A DNA stretch of 64,000 nucleotides, taken from NCBI RefSeq assembly GCF_039975415.1, contig NZ_JBDWHD010000010.1; one strand, given 5' to 3'. The notes beneath the pieces are model-generated. The model saw only the letters and a list, made by a program, of their open reading frames with translations. It was not told the origin of the DNA and did no database searches. A program made the translations under genes and the position numbers. Shown in pieces: positions 8,993 through 17,352 of the stretch (its first letter is position 1; every line of letters starts with the position of its first letter). Origin of the DNA: Ascidiaceihabitans sp039975415. GTDB taxonomy: Bacteria > Pseudomonadota > Alphaproteobacteria > Rhodobacterales > Rhodobacteraceae.

Positions 8993-9043
8993 GTGACAGT
9001 TTTGAATCAGATTGATGATGGTTTCTTGAAGCTTACGTGACAG
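8993..9043 (-). promoter_or_regulatory. Pho-box-like repeats upstream of phnC
   Basis: On the reverse strand there are two exact CTGTCAC heptamers, at 8993-8999 and 9037-9043. They are 44 bases apart, four times the 11-base Pho-box period. The proximal copy is preceded at an 11-base step by the weak half CTGATTC (9004-9010). This suggests PhoB control of the uptake operon. Confidence 0.45.
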
Positions 9044-9300
9044 TCAGCGGGCCGCAGCAAGGTTCACGGTTTCATCGGATAAGCCCGTCACACACTGGCT
9101 ACATTCACGCATCTGCAGTTCCCGTGTGTTCATGACACGCCTGTATTTTCCCTTTCTTGACGGGCGTTATGGTCTTTCCCGTCATGGCACAGATACAGCA
9201 GGTTCAAGCGACCCTGTTCGGCATGCAAATACCGTCGCGATCAACCTTGATGTGCTGCCTTACCAGGAATTCGGACGCGCCGCTTTTGTATCAAGATGCG
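9044..9300. other. Intergenic region between phnC promoter and arsJ end
   Basis: Apart from a short imperfect palindrome (CGTGT-N5-ACACG near 9124-9138) I see nothing supportable here. The small open frames are not convincing genes, and no clear terminator for arsJ is visible. Confidence 0.5.
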
Positions 9301-10566
9301 TCATGCCGTGTGCCCCTCTTGGGGTGTCAGAAAACTTACTGCAACGACGGACAGTGCAACCATACCCGAAGCGATCCCAAGCACCAGGGGCAGCCCCCCC
9401 ACCTGATAGCTTAACCCCGATGCGAGCGTCCCGATCAAACGCCCCGCAGCGTTTGCCATATAATAGAACCCCACATCCAGTGTGACGCGTTCTGCCTTGG
9501 TGAATGACAGGATCAGAAAGGAATGAAGCGCTGAGTTCACCGCAAACAATGCCCCGAACACCAACAGGCCCGCGACCACGCAAAGTGTTAGCCAATTTTG
9601 GGGACCGTTCGCAACCAAAGCGGCAACGACCAAAATCGCAGGCACCACCGCAAGCGCCAAAGCCCAACCGCGTGCCGCTGCGATCAGCTCAGAGGTGGGG
9701 CGCGATTTGGCGTGTAGGATGCGTGGGGCGTTCGCCTGCACGAGCCCATATAATATGATCCAAACGGCCATAAACGTTCCGATCAGAAAGAACGCAGTGC
9801 GATTGCCTTGTGGTGTTCCATCCGACAAGACCGCGTAGAAATAGATCGGAATCCCGACGACAAACCACACATCCCGCGCCCCGAACAGGACCACGCGGGC
9901 AGCACTTAGCCAATTGACATTGGGCGATTTGGACAAGACTTCGGTGAACTTCGCGTCCTTGCGGCCTTTGGGAAGACCCGCTGGCATGAACATCAACACC
10001 GCGATCAGGATCACCGCCAATACCGCCGCCATTCCCAGTACCGCACCGACAAATCCCACCGCAGCAAGCAGGGCCGCACCCAGTAAAAACCCCACCCCTT
10101 TGACCATGTTTTTGGACCCCGTCAGAAGGGCGACCCAACGGAACAATCCCGCATCTCCCGCAGGCGCCAGCAATTTGACCGCAGATTTGGATGACATCTT
10201 GGCGAGATCTTTCGCCACCCCGCTGGCCCCTTGAACCAGCATCACAAACACCACGGACACGCCCATCGCCCAGCTTGGATCAAGTTGCGCCAGCGCCAAA
10301 AGGGCTGCAACCTGCAACCCAAGGCCCGCATAAAGGGTGGACGTCAACCCGAACCGCGCCGCAAGCCAGCCTGCGCACAGGTTCGTTGCCATGCCCGCGA
10401 TTTCGTAAAGCACAAACAGATAGGCCAGCTGCACAGGCGAAAACCCCAGCGTGTGAAAATGCAAAAGCACCAGCATCCGCAAGGCCCCGTCGGTCAGCAT
10501 GAACGCCCAGTAAGCGGCCGTGACGGCGACATACGCAGACAGTCCTTCGGGGCGGGCTGTGGTCAC
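9301..10566 (-). CDS. arsJ: ArsJ, exporter of 1-arseno-3-phosphoglycerate (MFS)
   Basis: This 421-residue major-facilitator protein has about 12 hydrophobic segments. It starts MTTARPEGLSAYVAVTAAYW and includes the loop AKDLAKMSSKSAVKLL typical of ArsJ. ArsJ exports 1-arseno-3-phosphoglycerate made by the adjacent GAPDH from arsenate and glyceraldehyde 3-phosphate. The GTG start overlaps the GAPDH stop (GTGA), tying the two genes together as known for the arsJ-gapdh pair. It is the last gene of the ars operon. Confidence 0.9.
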   Translation of the reverse strand: MTTARPEGLSAYVAVTAAYWAFMLTDGALRMLVLLHFHTLGFSPVQLAYLFVLYEIAGMATNLCAGWLAARFGLTSTLYAGLGLQVAALLALAQLDPSWAMGVSVVFVMLVQGASGVAKDLAKMSSKSAVKLLAPAGDAGLFRWVALLTGSKNMVKGVGFLLGAALLAAVGFVGAVLGMAAVLAVILIAVLMFMPAGLPKGRKDAKFTEVLSKSPNVNWLSAARVVLFGARDVWFVVGIPIYFYAVLSDGTPQGNRTAFFLIGTFMAVWIILYGLVQANAPRILHAKSRPTSELIAAARGWALALAVVPAILVVAALVANGPQNWLTLCVVAGLLVFGALFAVNSALHSFLILSFTKAERVTLDVGFYYMANAAGRLIGTLASGLSYQVGGLPLVLGIASGMVALSVVAVSFLTPQEGHTA

Positions 10567-11561
10567 AAACTGTCTCCGACCATAAACGCCACATCCACCA
10601 AACGATGCGCGTAGCCCATTTCGTTGTCATACCACGCATAGATTTTGACTTGTGTGCCATTGATGACCATAGTCGATAGCGCATCCACAATGCTGGATCG
10701 TTCGTCGTTGGTATAATCCGTCGACACCAACGGGCGTTCTTCGTATCCAAGAATACCACTCAATGCGCCCGCTGATGCTGCTTTGAACAGGGCGTTTACC
10801 TCTTGCGCTGTCGTTGCGCGTTCCACCTCAAAGACGCAATCGGTCAACGAGGCATTCAGCAGCGGCACCCGCACCGCGTGACCGTTCAAGCGCCCCTTCA
10901 GCTCGGGATAGATCAGCGTGATTGCCGTCGCACTGCCAGTTGTCGTCGGGATCAGGGAGTTGAGCGCAGATCGCGCACGGCGCAAATCCTTGGCGGGACG
11001 GTCTACGATAGTCTGCGTGTTCGTCACGTCGTGAATGGTCGTGATCGACCCGTGTTTGATCTGCAGATTCTCATGGATCACCTTCACAACAGGGGCAAGG
11101 CAATTGGTTGTGCAACTGGCCGCTGTCACAATATTATGGTGCGCCGCATCGTAAATATCATGATTGACGCCAAAGACGATATTGGCTGCATCGCCATCTT
11201 TGACAGGCGCGGAAACAACTACCTTTTTTACACCTGCCTCAAAAAACGGGGCCAGCTTGGCTTCGGTTTTGAATACGCCAGTGCAGTCGATAACCACATC
11301 GACACCGTCCAACGGCAAATCATCAATGTCATGCGTGCCGACAAAGGGCAGACGAGTTCCGTCAATCGTGACGCTTTCGCTGTCATAGGTAAACTCTGCA
11401 TCCCAACGACCATGCACAGTATCAAATTCCAGCAGATGCGCGTGCATCTGAGGATCACCCACAGCGTCGTTTATCCAAGCGATTTCGGCCCCACGCGCCA
11501 ACAAGGGTTTGAGCGCGAGCTTGCCAATCCGGCCAAGGCCGTTCAGAGCATAGACTGTCAT
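10563..11561 (-). CDS. Arsenate-operon glyceraldehyde-3-phosphate dehydrogenase
   Basis: The 332-residue enzyme has the NAD-binding start MTVYALNGLGRIGKLALKPL and the catalytic motif SCTTNCLAP with Cys150. His at about 177 (TIHDVTNTQT) completes the active site. In this context it would use arsenate in place of phosphate to form 1-arseno-3-phosphoglycerate for ArsJ. The start at 11561 follows AAGGA by a normal spacing, four bases after the arsR-arsC fusion stop. The open frame extending to 11636 overlaps the upstream gene and is not used. A purely glycolytic role is less likely given both neighbours. Confidence 0.9.
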   Translation of the reverse strand: MTVYALNGLGRIGKLALKPLLARGAEIAWINDAVGDPQMHAHLLEFDTVHGRWDAEFTYDSESVTIDGTRLPFVGTHDIDDLPLDGVDVVIDCTGVFKTEAKLAPFFEAGVKKVVVSAPVKDGDAANIVFGVNHDIYDAAHHNIVTAASCTTNCLAPVVKVIHENLQIKHGSITTIHDVTNTQTIVDRPAKDLRRARSALNSLIPTTTGSATAITLIYPELKGRLNGHAVRVPLLNASLTDCVFEVERATTAQEVNALFKAASAGALSGILGYEERPLVSTDYTNDERSSIVDALSTMVINGTQVKIYAWYDNEMGYAHRLVDVAFMVGDSL

Positions 11562-11565
11562 GGGG

Positions 11566-12405
11566 TTATCCTTTGTCTTTAATTTGGCCGATGTCATCCA
11601 CGGCCTTTTGAAGGGAAATACGGTCAAGCGACGCAATCGGCAGCGCGGTAAATCCGGTCATCCGATTGCGCAACGCACCGTAGGTCTGACGGAACGCGAG
11701 GCTTTTTTCTGCGTCTGTGCCCTGCACCTTGACCGGATCAGGCAGCCCCCAGTGGGCGCTGATGGTCTGATCCCGCCATGCGGGGCATTCTTCATTGGCG
11801 GCCTGGTCACAAACGGTGAACACAAAATCAAGGGCCAAAGCATCGTTGGTCTGAAACTCTCCGATGGTCTTGGCCCGCAAAACCGACACGTCATGGCCGT
11901 TTTGCGTTAACACCTCCAAGGCGAACCGGTTGAGATCAGAGTTCGGCTGGGTGCCTGCGGAATAGACGTTAAAGCGATCCGGCGAGAGATCACGCAAGAT
12001 GGCCTCCGCAAAGATCGACCGGGCGGAATTACCGGTACAGATGAACAAGACATTGAACTTTTGATCCGCCATTTCAGGAAACTTGTGCGCGGCATCATTG
12101 GCGAAAGGCAAACAAATTTCGGGGCGCCCCCGACAACAGTCATGAAGAAGGAACCCAATCGTCGCCTGCGTCGCGTCCATATCCACCGCATAGCGCAGCG
12201 ATGTCCCGACCCGCTCTTGCGAGATCAGACCAGCATGCAACAACGAGGACACATAACCGGAAAGCGTATTGGGCTTTAGATCCAGAGCAAGCGCAAGTTC
12301 CGTCGCGGGAACCCGATTAGGGTAGCGACGCATAAGCAGCCGGAACACGGCAAGCCGTTGCGGATGGCCAAGCGTTGAAAGTCGGTCGGGGATCAATGTA
12401 TCCAT
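11566..12405 (-). CDS. ArsR-ArsC fusion: arsenic-responsive repressor and arsenate reductase
   Basis: This 279-residue protein joins two domains. Residues 1-85 form an ArsR-type winged helix (TELALALDLKPNTLSGYVSS), followed by a Cys-rich segment with Cys90, Cys91 and Cys98 that could bind As(III). Residues 115-279 are a low-molecular-weight phosphatase-type arsenate reductase with P-loop CTGNSARS (Cys123) and the general-acid loop LPDPVK near 221. It could both sense arsenite and reduce arsenate. It is the first gene of the operon, and its start codon sits within an inverted-repeat operator. Confidence 0.9.
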   Translation of the reverse strand: MDTLIPDRLSTLGHPQRLAVFRLLMRRYPNRVPATELALALDLKPNTLSGYVSSLLHAGLISQERVGTSLRYAVDMDATQATIGFLLHDCCRGRPEICLPFANDAAHKFPEMADQKFNVLFICTGNSARSIFAEAILRDLSPDRFNVYSAGTQPNSDLNRFALEVLTQNGHDVSVLRAKTIGEFQTNDALALDFVFTVCDQAANEECPAWRDQTISAHWGLPDPVKVQGTDAEKSLAFRQTYGALRNRMTGFTALPIASLDRISLQKAVDDIGQIKDKG

Positions 12406-12427
12406 AATTCATGAATAATTGAATTAT
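12404..12427 (-). promoter_or_regulatory. ArsR operator overlapping start and -10 box of the ars operon
   Basis: A perfect inverted repeat ATAATTCA-N8-TGAATTAT covers the ATG of the fusion gene and the sequence TATAAT (reverse strand, 12423-12428), a consensus -10 box. Repressor bound here would block transcription start, so this is a good autoregulatory operator. No strong -35 box is visible. Confidence 0.6.
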
Positions 12428-12667
12428 AGGCCGATACAAAGTGAAGTTTTTGTAACATTGCAACCAGCGTTGTTCTGAAATTACTTTTGTGAACAGCCTT
12501 GGGTACAAGCATCACCAAAGACTTGCGTGCCATGGGCCCGCGTACCAGCGGCATCTGGGAAAGGAAGGGGCTGGTGGCAGACCCATATTGATCCGGGATG
12601 CAGCGCAACTTTCGCAGGCTTCAACGACAAACAACTACAAACGTGGTCGCTCGGGCGGCGCAAATAA

Positions 12668-12695
12668 TGGACCTGTTGCGGTTTGATGCCGCCCC
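12668..12695 (+). repeat. Left terminal inverted repeat of the IS3 remnant
   Basis: It begins TGGACCTGT, then CGGTTT and CCGCCCC at positions matching the complement of the right end at 13155-13182. Confidence 0.65.
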
Positions 12696-12776
12696 TTTGA
12701 TAACATTTACCGCAACAAAGCAGATGAACTATGCCCCGCCCGGCAGGGTTATGCGAAGCATGATCCCGAGAGGGGA

Positions 12777-13144
12777 CTGAAACGGACGGACGAGTTTCGC
12801 GCTGATGCAGTGCGGATCGCACTGACCAGCGGGCTGATGCGCACGCAGGTGGCTGATGATCTGGGTGTTGGCATGTCGACGCTGAACAAATGGATCACAG
12901 CACACCGAGACACGGATGTGATGCTGAAAGAGATTGGCCTGAATGTGGGGCATCACCGTGTAGGCAGATTGATGCGCCAGAACGGGATATCTGTCGTTCG
13001 AACCCGCAAACACAAGGCGACAACGGACAGTAATCACATGTTCAACATCGCCCCGAACCTTCTGGATCGTAACTTCTCAGCAGATCAGTCAAACCAGAAA
13101 TGGGCTGGAAAAGCCCTGTCGCCTTCGAACGGAGGGTGGCTTGA
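12777..13144 (+). pseudogene. IS3-family transposase remnant (OrfA/OrfB with deletions)
   Basis: The frame reads KRTDEFRADAVRIALTSGL and continues into an OrfA helix-turn-helix (QVADDLGVGMSTLNKWI). It then jumps into the middle of OrfB (ELGL-like, VGHHRVGRLMRQNGISVVRT) and reaches NQKWAG. From 13103 the sequence in another frame gives GWKSPVAFERRVA and a stop at 13142, the normal OrfB C-terminus. Two internal segments, including the DDE catalytic region, are therefore missing. The second junction lies at TGGGCTGG (13101-13108), which fits both flanking motifs and suggests deletion at a short direct repeat. CTG stands where the initiator would be. The end motifs come from recall of the family. 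Confidence 0.75.
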
Positions 13145-13154
13145 AACAGCACCG

Positions 13155-13182
13155 GGGGCGGTAAGAAACCGTGACAGGTCCA
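13155..13182 (-). repeat. Right terminal inverted repeat of the IS3 remnant
   Basis: It is the reverse-complementary partner of 12668-12695 and ends in ACAGGTCCA. It begins 11 bases after the OrfB stop. Confidence 0.65.
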
Positions 13183-13375
13183 ATCGTCGTGGTGCACCTT
13201 AACGTTCGGGCAAGTTGAAAGCAGCTTCCCGAGATTCCAGCACTGCTCGCTCCAAACCATATTATCGTCAGCAGACCTAGGTTAACCATTTGTAGCATTC
13301 AAGTCAGCGTCAGTTACGCTGGGCTCAAAACGTCGCTGCGCTCTGCGCGAAAGCGAAGGACGCGGAACAGCGCTG

Positions 13376-15340
13376 GTGAATGAGATTACTGATTTGATCG
13401 CTGAATTGCCGGAACTGCGTCAAGATCAAGTCAAAGCCGAATTAGGTCACCTTGCCAGCTTAGCCACGCCCCAAACCATGACCGCAGCCGAACAGATTTG
13501 CAGCGCCCAGCGCATTGATTTGGAGGGCTTGCAGGGCATTCAGGACGTCTTGCTTATGCTGGCGCTAGATCATCCCCAGACATTGGAACGTGTGGCGGTA
13601 CAGGCTTCTTTGATGCAGCGCACGGGCGGCAAGAATTGGTCCACCTTCCAATTTGAGGATGACGGAAAGCCTTGGGCGCTGGACGATGACACTGCCCGTG
13701 CAGGCTTTGTCGCGGACGCAATCGCTATTCTCGAATTGCCCGAACGCCGTAAGCGCGAGGCCGATTGGTACAGCTCTATCCGCGTTCATCCTGTCACGGG
13801 CGAAGAGACCGAAATCCTGCAGGCGACAATCTATGTCGAGGCCAGCGCAGAAAGTGAGTTGACCTTTGGACCGTCGGACGGGTTGGAACGGCAAGTGGTC
13901 CAAAGGGTCTTGGAAGTCGGGATTGCCTGTAACGCCAAAGAACGGATCGTGGAAATTTGCGCCCGTGGCGGCAAGAAAATGCGCGATGAATATGCGGCGT
14001 CTTTTTCCAAGCATTTTGCACCAAAGTCCCAGCCCCCTATTGAAACTCCGTGCAGGGACGTTCTGCTAGCCAACCTGCTTTCAAACCCCAGCTTTCCAAT
14101 TGAACCTGCCGACGGCATTGCCAAGGTCGAAGTGTCCTCACTGGACTTCTATTCCGCAGGCGGCGGCTTTGCCCGCTATGAACGTCGCGGAGATGATGAA
14201 ACGATTTACCAGTTCCTTGAACGCCAGTTCGGTGCAAGGTCCCCTATACATGCAGCCGGTTGGACGATCATTGGCGCGACCATTCGGATTGCGCAAGACG
14301 CCCAAGACGGCAAGCGTGCCAAAACGCTGACAGTGACATTGCGCAGCCCCAACACAACGACCATTCCGAACAAGACCGAAGCGGAACGCCAGTTTGTGAT
14401 AACCCTGCTTGAACGCTGGAAGCTGCTTGCCCCGCCCCCAGAACCCTTCGATGTGACAGAGGCTGCACAATTGAATGCGGTGGACCTCTTTGCCACGCTA
14501 CTCGTCCAGCGCGGACGGGTTGCGGCCAGCCAGTATTCGGCGCTACCTGCCTATGCCCAGCTATTCGAAGCGGGTTTGATTGAAGAATCAGGCGTGGTTC
14601 CCTCAGTTCTTTGCGATGAATGCAACCAACCCCATGACACCGCAGTTATCTATGAGGCTTCACAATACGGCTATCACTGTCCTGATTTGGACTTCATGCC
14701 CATAGCTCGTCCAGAGTTGATCGCCGCGCAAGTAAACCTTGGCGCAGCCGTCGCGCAACTTGCGAACCACCTGAATTGTAAGCGGCGCAAATCAACGCCC
14801 CTTACGAACGACATTTGGCGAATCGGCGCGATTGATACTCCGGCAGGGGACGTCGTCTTATACTTAAAACCGACAATGCAGGATGCGCAGGACGTGCATG
14901 ACTTTGGGGCGGCATTGGCGGGCGAGATTAAATCCTCTTTTGGGATTGTTTTAACCGCCAATGGGGGTTTGCACTTACCGCCCTACGCTACGGTTTCCTT
15001 GCAGGATGTGTTGAGCATGGAGGCGGCGGAACTCACTGTTGTCGCTGATCTAATGACTATCGCAGGTGTTCCTGAAATACGCACTGGCGGGCGACCTAGT
15101 GACTACAAAACACCACTGAATGAGCTTATCGCAATGCGTGAAAATCAAGGTCTGGCATTGGAAGGCCGCAACGCTGAAGCAAAGGCTTTGCAAGCTGAAT
15201 TCAAGGCGCAATTTCCAAACACCAAATGCCCCTCGTTATCGATAATCAAGAAATATGTAACTAACGCTAGAAGTGGATCAAAACTGACGATCTGTTTTGG
15301 TCCACCTTCCATCCGTCACCGTCCATCTGTCACCAAATGA
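13376..15340 (+). CDS. Unknown 654-residue protein of the integrase-linked segment
   Basis: I do not recognise this family. The protein is soluble-looking, with no signal peptide or membrane segment. A possible zinc site C-D-E-C followed about 20 residues later by another Cys lies near residues 416-440. Charged and Ala-rich helices (EAKALQAEFKAQF) occur near the C-terminus. The GTG start at 13376 is the first in frame, with AAGGA about 15 bases upstream, so the start is uncertain. It is followed on the same strand by a small HTH gene, a zinc/HTH gene and an integrase. This suggests a replication, maintenance or cargo function of an integrative element, but nothing in the sequence decides between these. 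Its last 50 bases contain a tandem 14-base repeat. Confidence 0.75.
   Translation: MNEITDLIAELPELRQDQVKAELGHLASLATPQTMTAAEQICSAQRIDLEGLQGIQDVLLMLALDHPQTLERVAVQASLMQRTGGKNWSTFQFEDDGKPWALDDDTARAGFVADAIAILELPERRKREADWYSSIRVHPVTGEETEILQATIYVEASAESELTFGPSDGLERQVVQRVLEVGIACNAKERIVEICARGGKKMRDEYAASFSKHFAPKSQPPIETPCRDVLLANLLSNPSFPIEPADGIAKVEVSSLDFYSAGGGFARYERRGDDETIYQFLERQFGARSPIHAAGWTIIGATIRIAQDAQDGKRAKTLTVTLRSPNTTTIPNKTEAERQFVITLLERWKLLAPPPEPFDVTEAAQLNAVDLFATLLVQRGRVAASQYSALPAYAQLFEAGLIEESGVVPSVLCDECNQPHDTAVIYEASQYGYHCPDLDFMPIARPELIAAQVNLGAAVAQLANHLNCKRRKSTPLTNDIWRIGAIDTPAGDVVLYLKPTMQDAQDVHDFGAALAGEIKSSFGIVLTANGGLHLPPYATVSLQDVLSMEAAELTVVADLMTIAGVPEIRTGGRPSDYKTPLNELIAMRENQGLALEGRNAEAKALQAEFKAQFPNTKCPSLSIIKKYVTNARSGSKLTICFGPPSIRHRPSVTK
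15307..15334 (+). repeat. Tandem 14-base repeat before the excisionase-like gene
   Basis: TTCCATCCGTCACC is followed directly by GTCCATCTGTCACC, 12 of 14 positions identical. The array ends 19 bases before the start of the HTH gene at 15354 and could be its operator or an excision-factor binding site. It lies within the end of the 654-residue reading frame. Confidence 0.5.
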
Positions 15341-15353
15341 TGGAGAACGAACG

Positions 15354-15554
15354 ATGACAAACACAACACACCAAACCGCACCGATTGCCGTATCACCAGA
15401 TGAGGCTGCACGCCTTGCAGGCATTGGACGAACAAGCCTTTACGCCGCCTTGGCCAAAGGTGATCTGAAAAGCATCAAGATCGGCACACGCCGCTTGATC
15501 AAGGTCGAAGCCATCCATAAATGGCTTGCATCAAATCAAACGGATACGGAGTAA
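15354..15554 (+). CDS. Small excisionase-type helix-turn-helix protein
   Basis: The 66-residue product contains the MerR/excisionase-type fold VSPDEAARLAGIGRTSLYAA, followed by KIGTRRLIKVEAIHKWLAS, the usual wing of AlpA/Xis-like DNA-binding proteins. Such proteins direct excision or control genes of integrative elements. The ATG at 15354 follows GGAGAACGAACG. It lies between the 654-residue gene and the integrase, as expected for a recombination directionality factor. A purely transcriptional role is the alternative. Confidence 0.75.
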   Translation: MTNTTHQTAPIAVSPDEAARLAGIGRTSLYAALAKGDLKSIKIGTRRLIKVEAIHKWLASNQTDTE

Positions 15555-15560
15555 ATCGCC

Positions 15561-15986
15561 GTGCCCAAACAAGCCCGTATAAACGGGATCAAATCTTACC
15601 GTTGTTATACAAAGGCGGAGGCGGCGGCACTTGTCGGCGTTTCCACCCGCACTGTCAGCAATTGGACCAAAGATTGCCTGCCCCTGTTGGATGCATGCCA
15701 CCCGCCACTTATTCGCGGGGATGACTTGCGCAATCACATCGTCGCCCAGCGCGAAGGCCGCAAGGTCAAGACAGGTCTGTGCGAACTCTATTGCCTGCCG
15801 TGTAGGAAATCCCACCTGCCAGCAGGTGGCATGGCTGACTGCAAAATTGACGGCAACAAAGTCATGCTAACAGCCCTTTGTGGCGTCTGCGAAGGTATCG
15901 TTTGCAAGCCAATATCGTTGAGCGACCTGCCAGAGGTCCGCTGCAAACTGGACCTCACAATAACACAGCCAGAAGCGGCATTATAA
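15561..15986 (+). CDS. Helix-turn-helix protein with zinc-ribbon tail
   Basis: This protein of 141 residues starts at the GTG at 15561, six bases after the preceding gene. Residues 15-40 (TKAEAAALVGVSTRTVSNWT) are a helix-turn-helix. Cys pairs C-L-P-C and C-G-V-C, at about residues 79-82 and 107-110, look like a zinc ribbon. It is probably a DNA-binding accessory protein of the same element; the exact role is unknown to me. Its stop overlaps a possible small gene (TAATG). Confidence 0.65.
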   Translation: MPKQARINGIKSYRCYTKAEAAALVGVSTRTVSNWTKDCLPLLDACHPPLIRGDDLRNHIVAQREGRKVKTGLCELYCLPCRKSHLPAGGMADCKIDGNKVMLTALCGVCEGIVCKPISLSDLPEVRCKLDLTITQPEAAL

Positions 15987-16213
15987 TGGTGGACATATCC
16001 CCCCGTGTATTTCCATCTGGGACACTGCCGCGCAACCGCCCACAAAACCACCTGCCCAGCGCCGATTTGAACCTTCCATCCAACCCCCTGCCTATCGCGA
16101 GGACATTGCGCGAGGGGCTGGCATTCCTCAATTTCCAAAATCTGGGGTTTACGTTGCTGAATGCGTCCATTTCCCCAGCAAAAAATCCTTACCAATTCGC
16201 GGCCAACCCATAG
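15986..16213 (+). CDS. Possible small gene between zinc/HTH protein and integrase
   Basis: A 75-codon frame begins with the ATG overlapping the previous stop (TAATG) and ends 10 bases before the integrase start, filling the gap exactly. The product MVDISPRVFPSGTLPRNRPQ and onward is Pro- and Asn-rich and shows no recognised domain. The position favours a translated gene; the composition does not. Confidence 0.35.
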   Translation: MVDISPRVFPSGTLPRNRPQNHLPSADLNLPSNPLPIARTLREGLAFLNFQNLGFTLLNASISPAKNPYQFAANP

Positions 16214-16223
16214 GACCCTACCC

Positions 16224-17249
16224 ATGACCAAACGACCCAATGACAAGAACGAGCACCTAAAACGCAGCTTTCTGGAATATCGCAAATTCGCCCGCCAGCT
16301 TTCCGAAAAAACGCTGGATCGAGAAATCGCAGCCCTTGAACGCTTTGACGTCTGGAATGGGCGCAAGGACTTTGCACGCTTTCATATTAAGCAGGCCATG
16401 GGGTTTCGCACCCACTTGGAACAAAGCAAGACAAAGACCGGAAAGCCCTTGGGCAAATCGACCATGCGATCTGTCTTGGCCACTTTGCGTGAATTTATCC
16501 TGTGGCTTTCCCAGCAAGATGGGTTCCGCAGTCGTATCAAGGCGGCAGATGCGGATTACTTCAATTTGTCCCGGCGTGACGAAGCAGAGGCACGCGCGGC
16601 CCCACCCCGCCCTGCGCCCAGCATCAACCAAGCCAAACGCGCACTTGCCCTTATGCCAAGCACCACACCACAACAATTGCGCGACAAGGCCATCTTTGCA
16701 TTGCTGTACCTAACGGGCGTTCGTGTCGCTGCTCTGGTATCGCTCAAGATCAAACACATCGATCTGCAGGAACAATCTGTCACACAGAACCCGCGCGAAG
16801 TGGCGACAAAGTTTGGCAAGGTCATCGACACATTCTTTGCCAAAGGGTTTGAAGAAGCCGAAACCGCCCTTGCCGAATGGATAACCCATTGCGACGAAGT
16901 GGCGTTATACGGCCCCGATGACCCACTGTTCCCAGCAACTGCAATAACTGCCAAGTCAAATTCAGGCTTTGAAGCAGATGGCTTTACACGCGGTTACTGG
17001 AAAAGCACCGAACCCGTCCGCAAGATCGTCCGTATCGCCTTTGAAGCTGCAGGAGTTCCAAACTACGGCCCCCACTCCTTTCGTCACATGCTGGCCCGCC
17101 ACATTGCAAAGAACTGTACTTCGGTTGCAGAATTGGTGGCGACGTCTCAAAACCTTGGACACACTGATGTTCTGACCACCTTGCGCAGCTACGGACAAAT
17201 CAGCCGCGAAGATCAACGCAAGTTAGTTACGGGCAAGACAGATGTATGA
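16224..17249 (+). CDS. Tyrosine site-specific recombinase / integrase
   Basis: This 341-residue integrase has an N-terminal SAM-like core-binding domain (about residues 10-105) and a catalytic domain. All signature residues are visible: Arg167 in TGVRVAALVSL, His284 and Arg287 in HSFRHML, His313 in LGHTD and Tyr323 in LRSYGQI. It should therefore be catalytically competent. The ATG at 16224 follows AGGA; the frame upstream to 16161 is not needed. It ends about 100 bases from the 3' end of tRNA-Arg, a classic integration site, and probably integrated the segment to its left. Confidence 0.92.
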   Translation: MTKRPNDKNEHLKRSFLEYRKFARQLSEKTLDREIAALERFDVWNGRKDFARFHIKQAMGFRTHLEQSKTKTGKPLGKSTMRSVLATLREFILWLSQQDGFRSRIKAADADYFNLSRRDEAEARAAPPRPAPSINQAKRALALMPSTTPQQLRDKAIFALLYLTGVRVAALVSLKIKHIDLQEQSVTQNPREVATKFGKVIDTFFAKGFEEAETALAEWITHCDEVALYGPDDPLFPATAITAKSNSGFEADGFTRGYWKSTEPVRKIVRIAFEAAGVPNYGPHSFRHMLARHIAKNCTSVAELVATSQNLGHTDVLTTLRSYGQISREDQRKLVTGKTDV

Positions 17250-17352
17250 ACAAACGTAAATCAAACAAGAGCAAACTGTGGGAACAGGTGTGGGAACGAA
17301 TTTCGCGCAAAGAGGCAAAAATTAATAAAATCAACAATTTAAACAAGATTAG

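Larger units (their letters stand above)
12668..13182 (+). mobile_element. Internally deleted IS3-family element with both ends
   Basis: Terminal inverted repeats starting TGGACCTGT occur at 12668-12695 and, reversed, at 13155-13182, agreeing at about 23 of 28 positions. Between them only fragments of the two transposase frames remain, and the element is 515 bases instead of the roughly 1.2-1.3 kb usual for IS3 types. No target-site duplication was recognised. It cannot encode transposase but could be mobilised by a full-length relative. Confidence 0.7.

Noticed and set aside
9126..9485. 119-codon plus-strand frame upstream of phnC
   Set aside because: It runs into the antisense of arsJ and has no ribosome site or recognisable domain.
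12428..12667. Possible gene or left attachment site before the IS remnant
   Set aside because: No frame gave a recognisable protein, and no copy of the tRNA-Arg 3' end could be found here by eye.
13183..13375. Possible regulatory region or target duplication right of the IS remnant
   Set aside because: Neither a matching target-site duplication nor a promoter could be supported.
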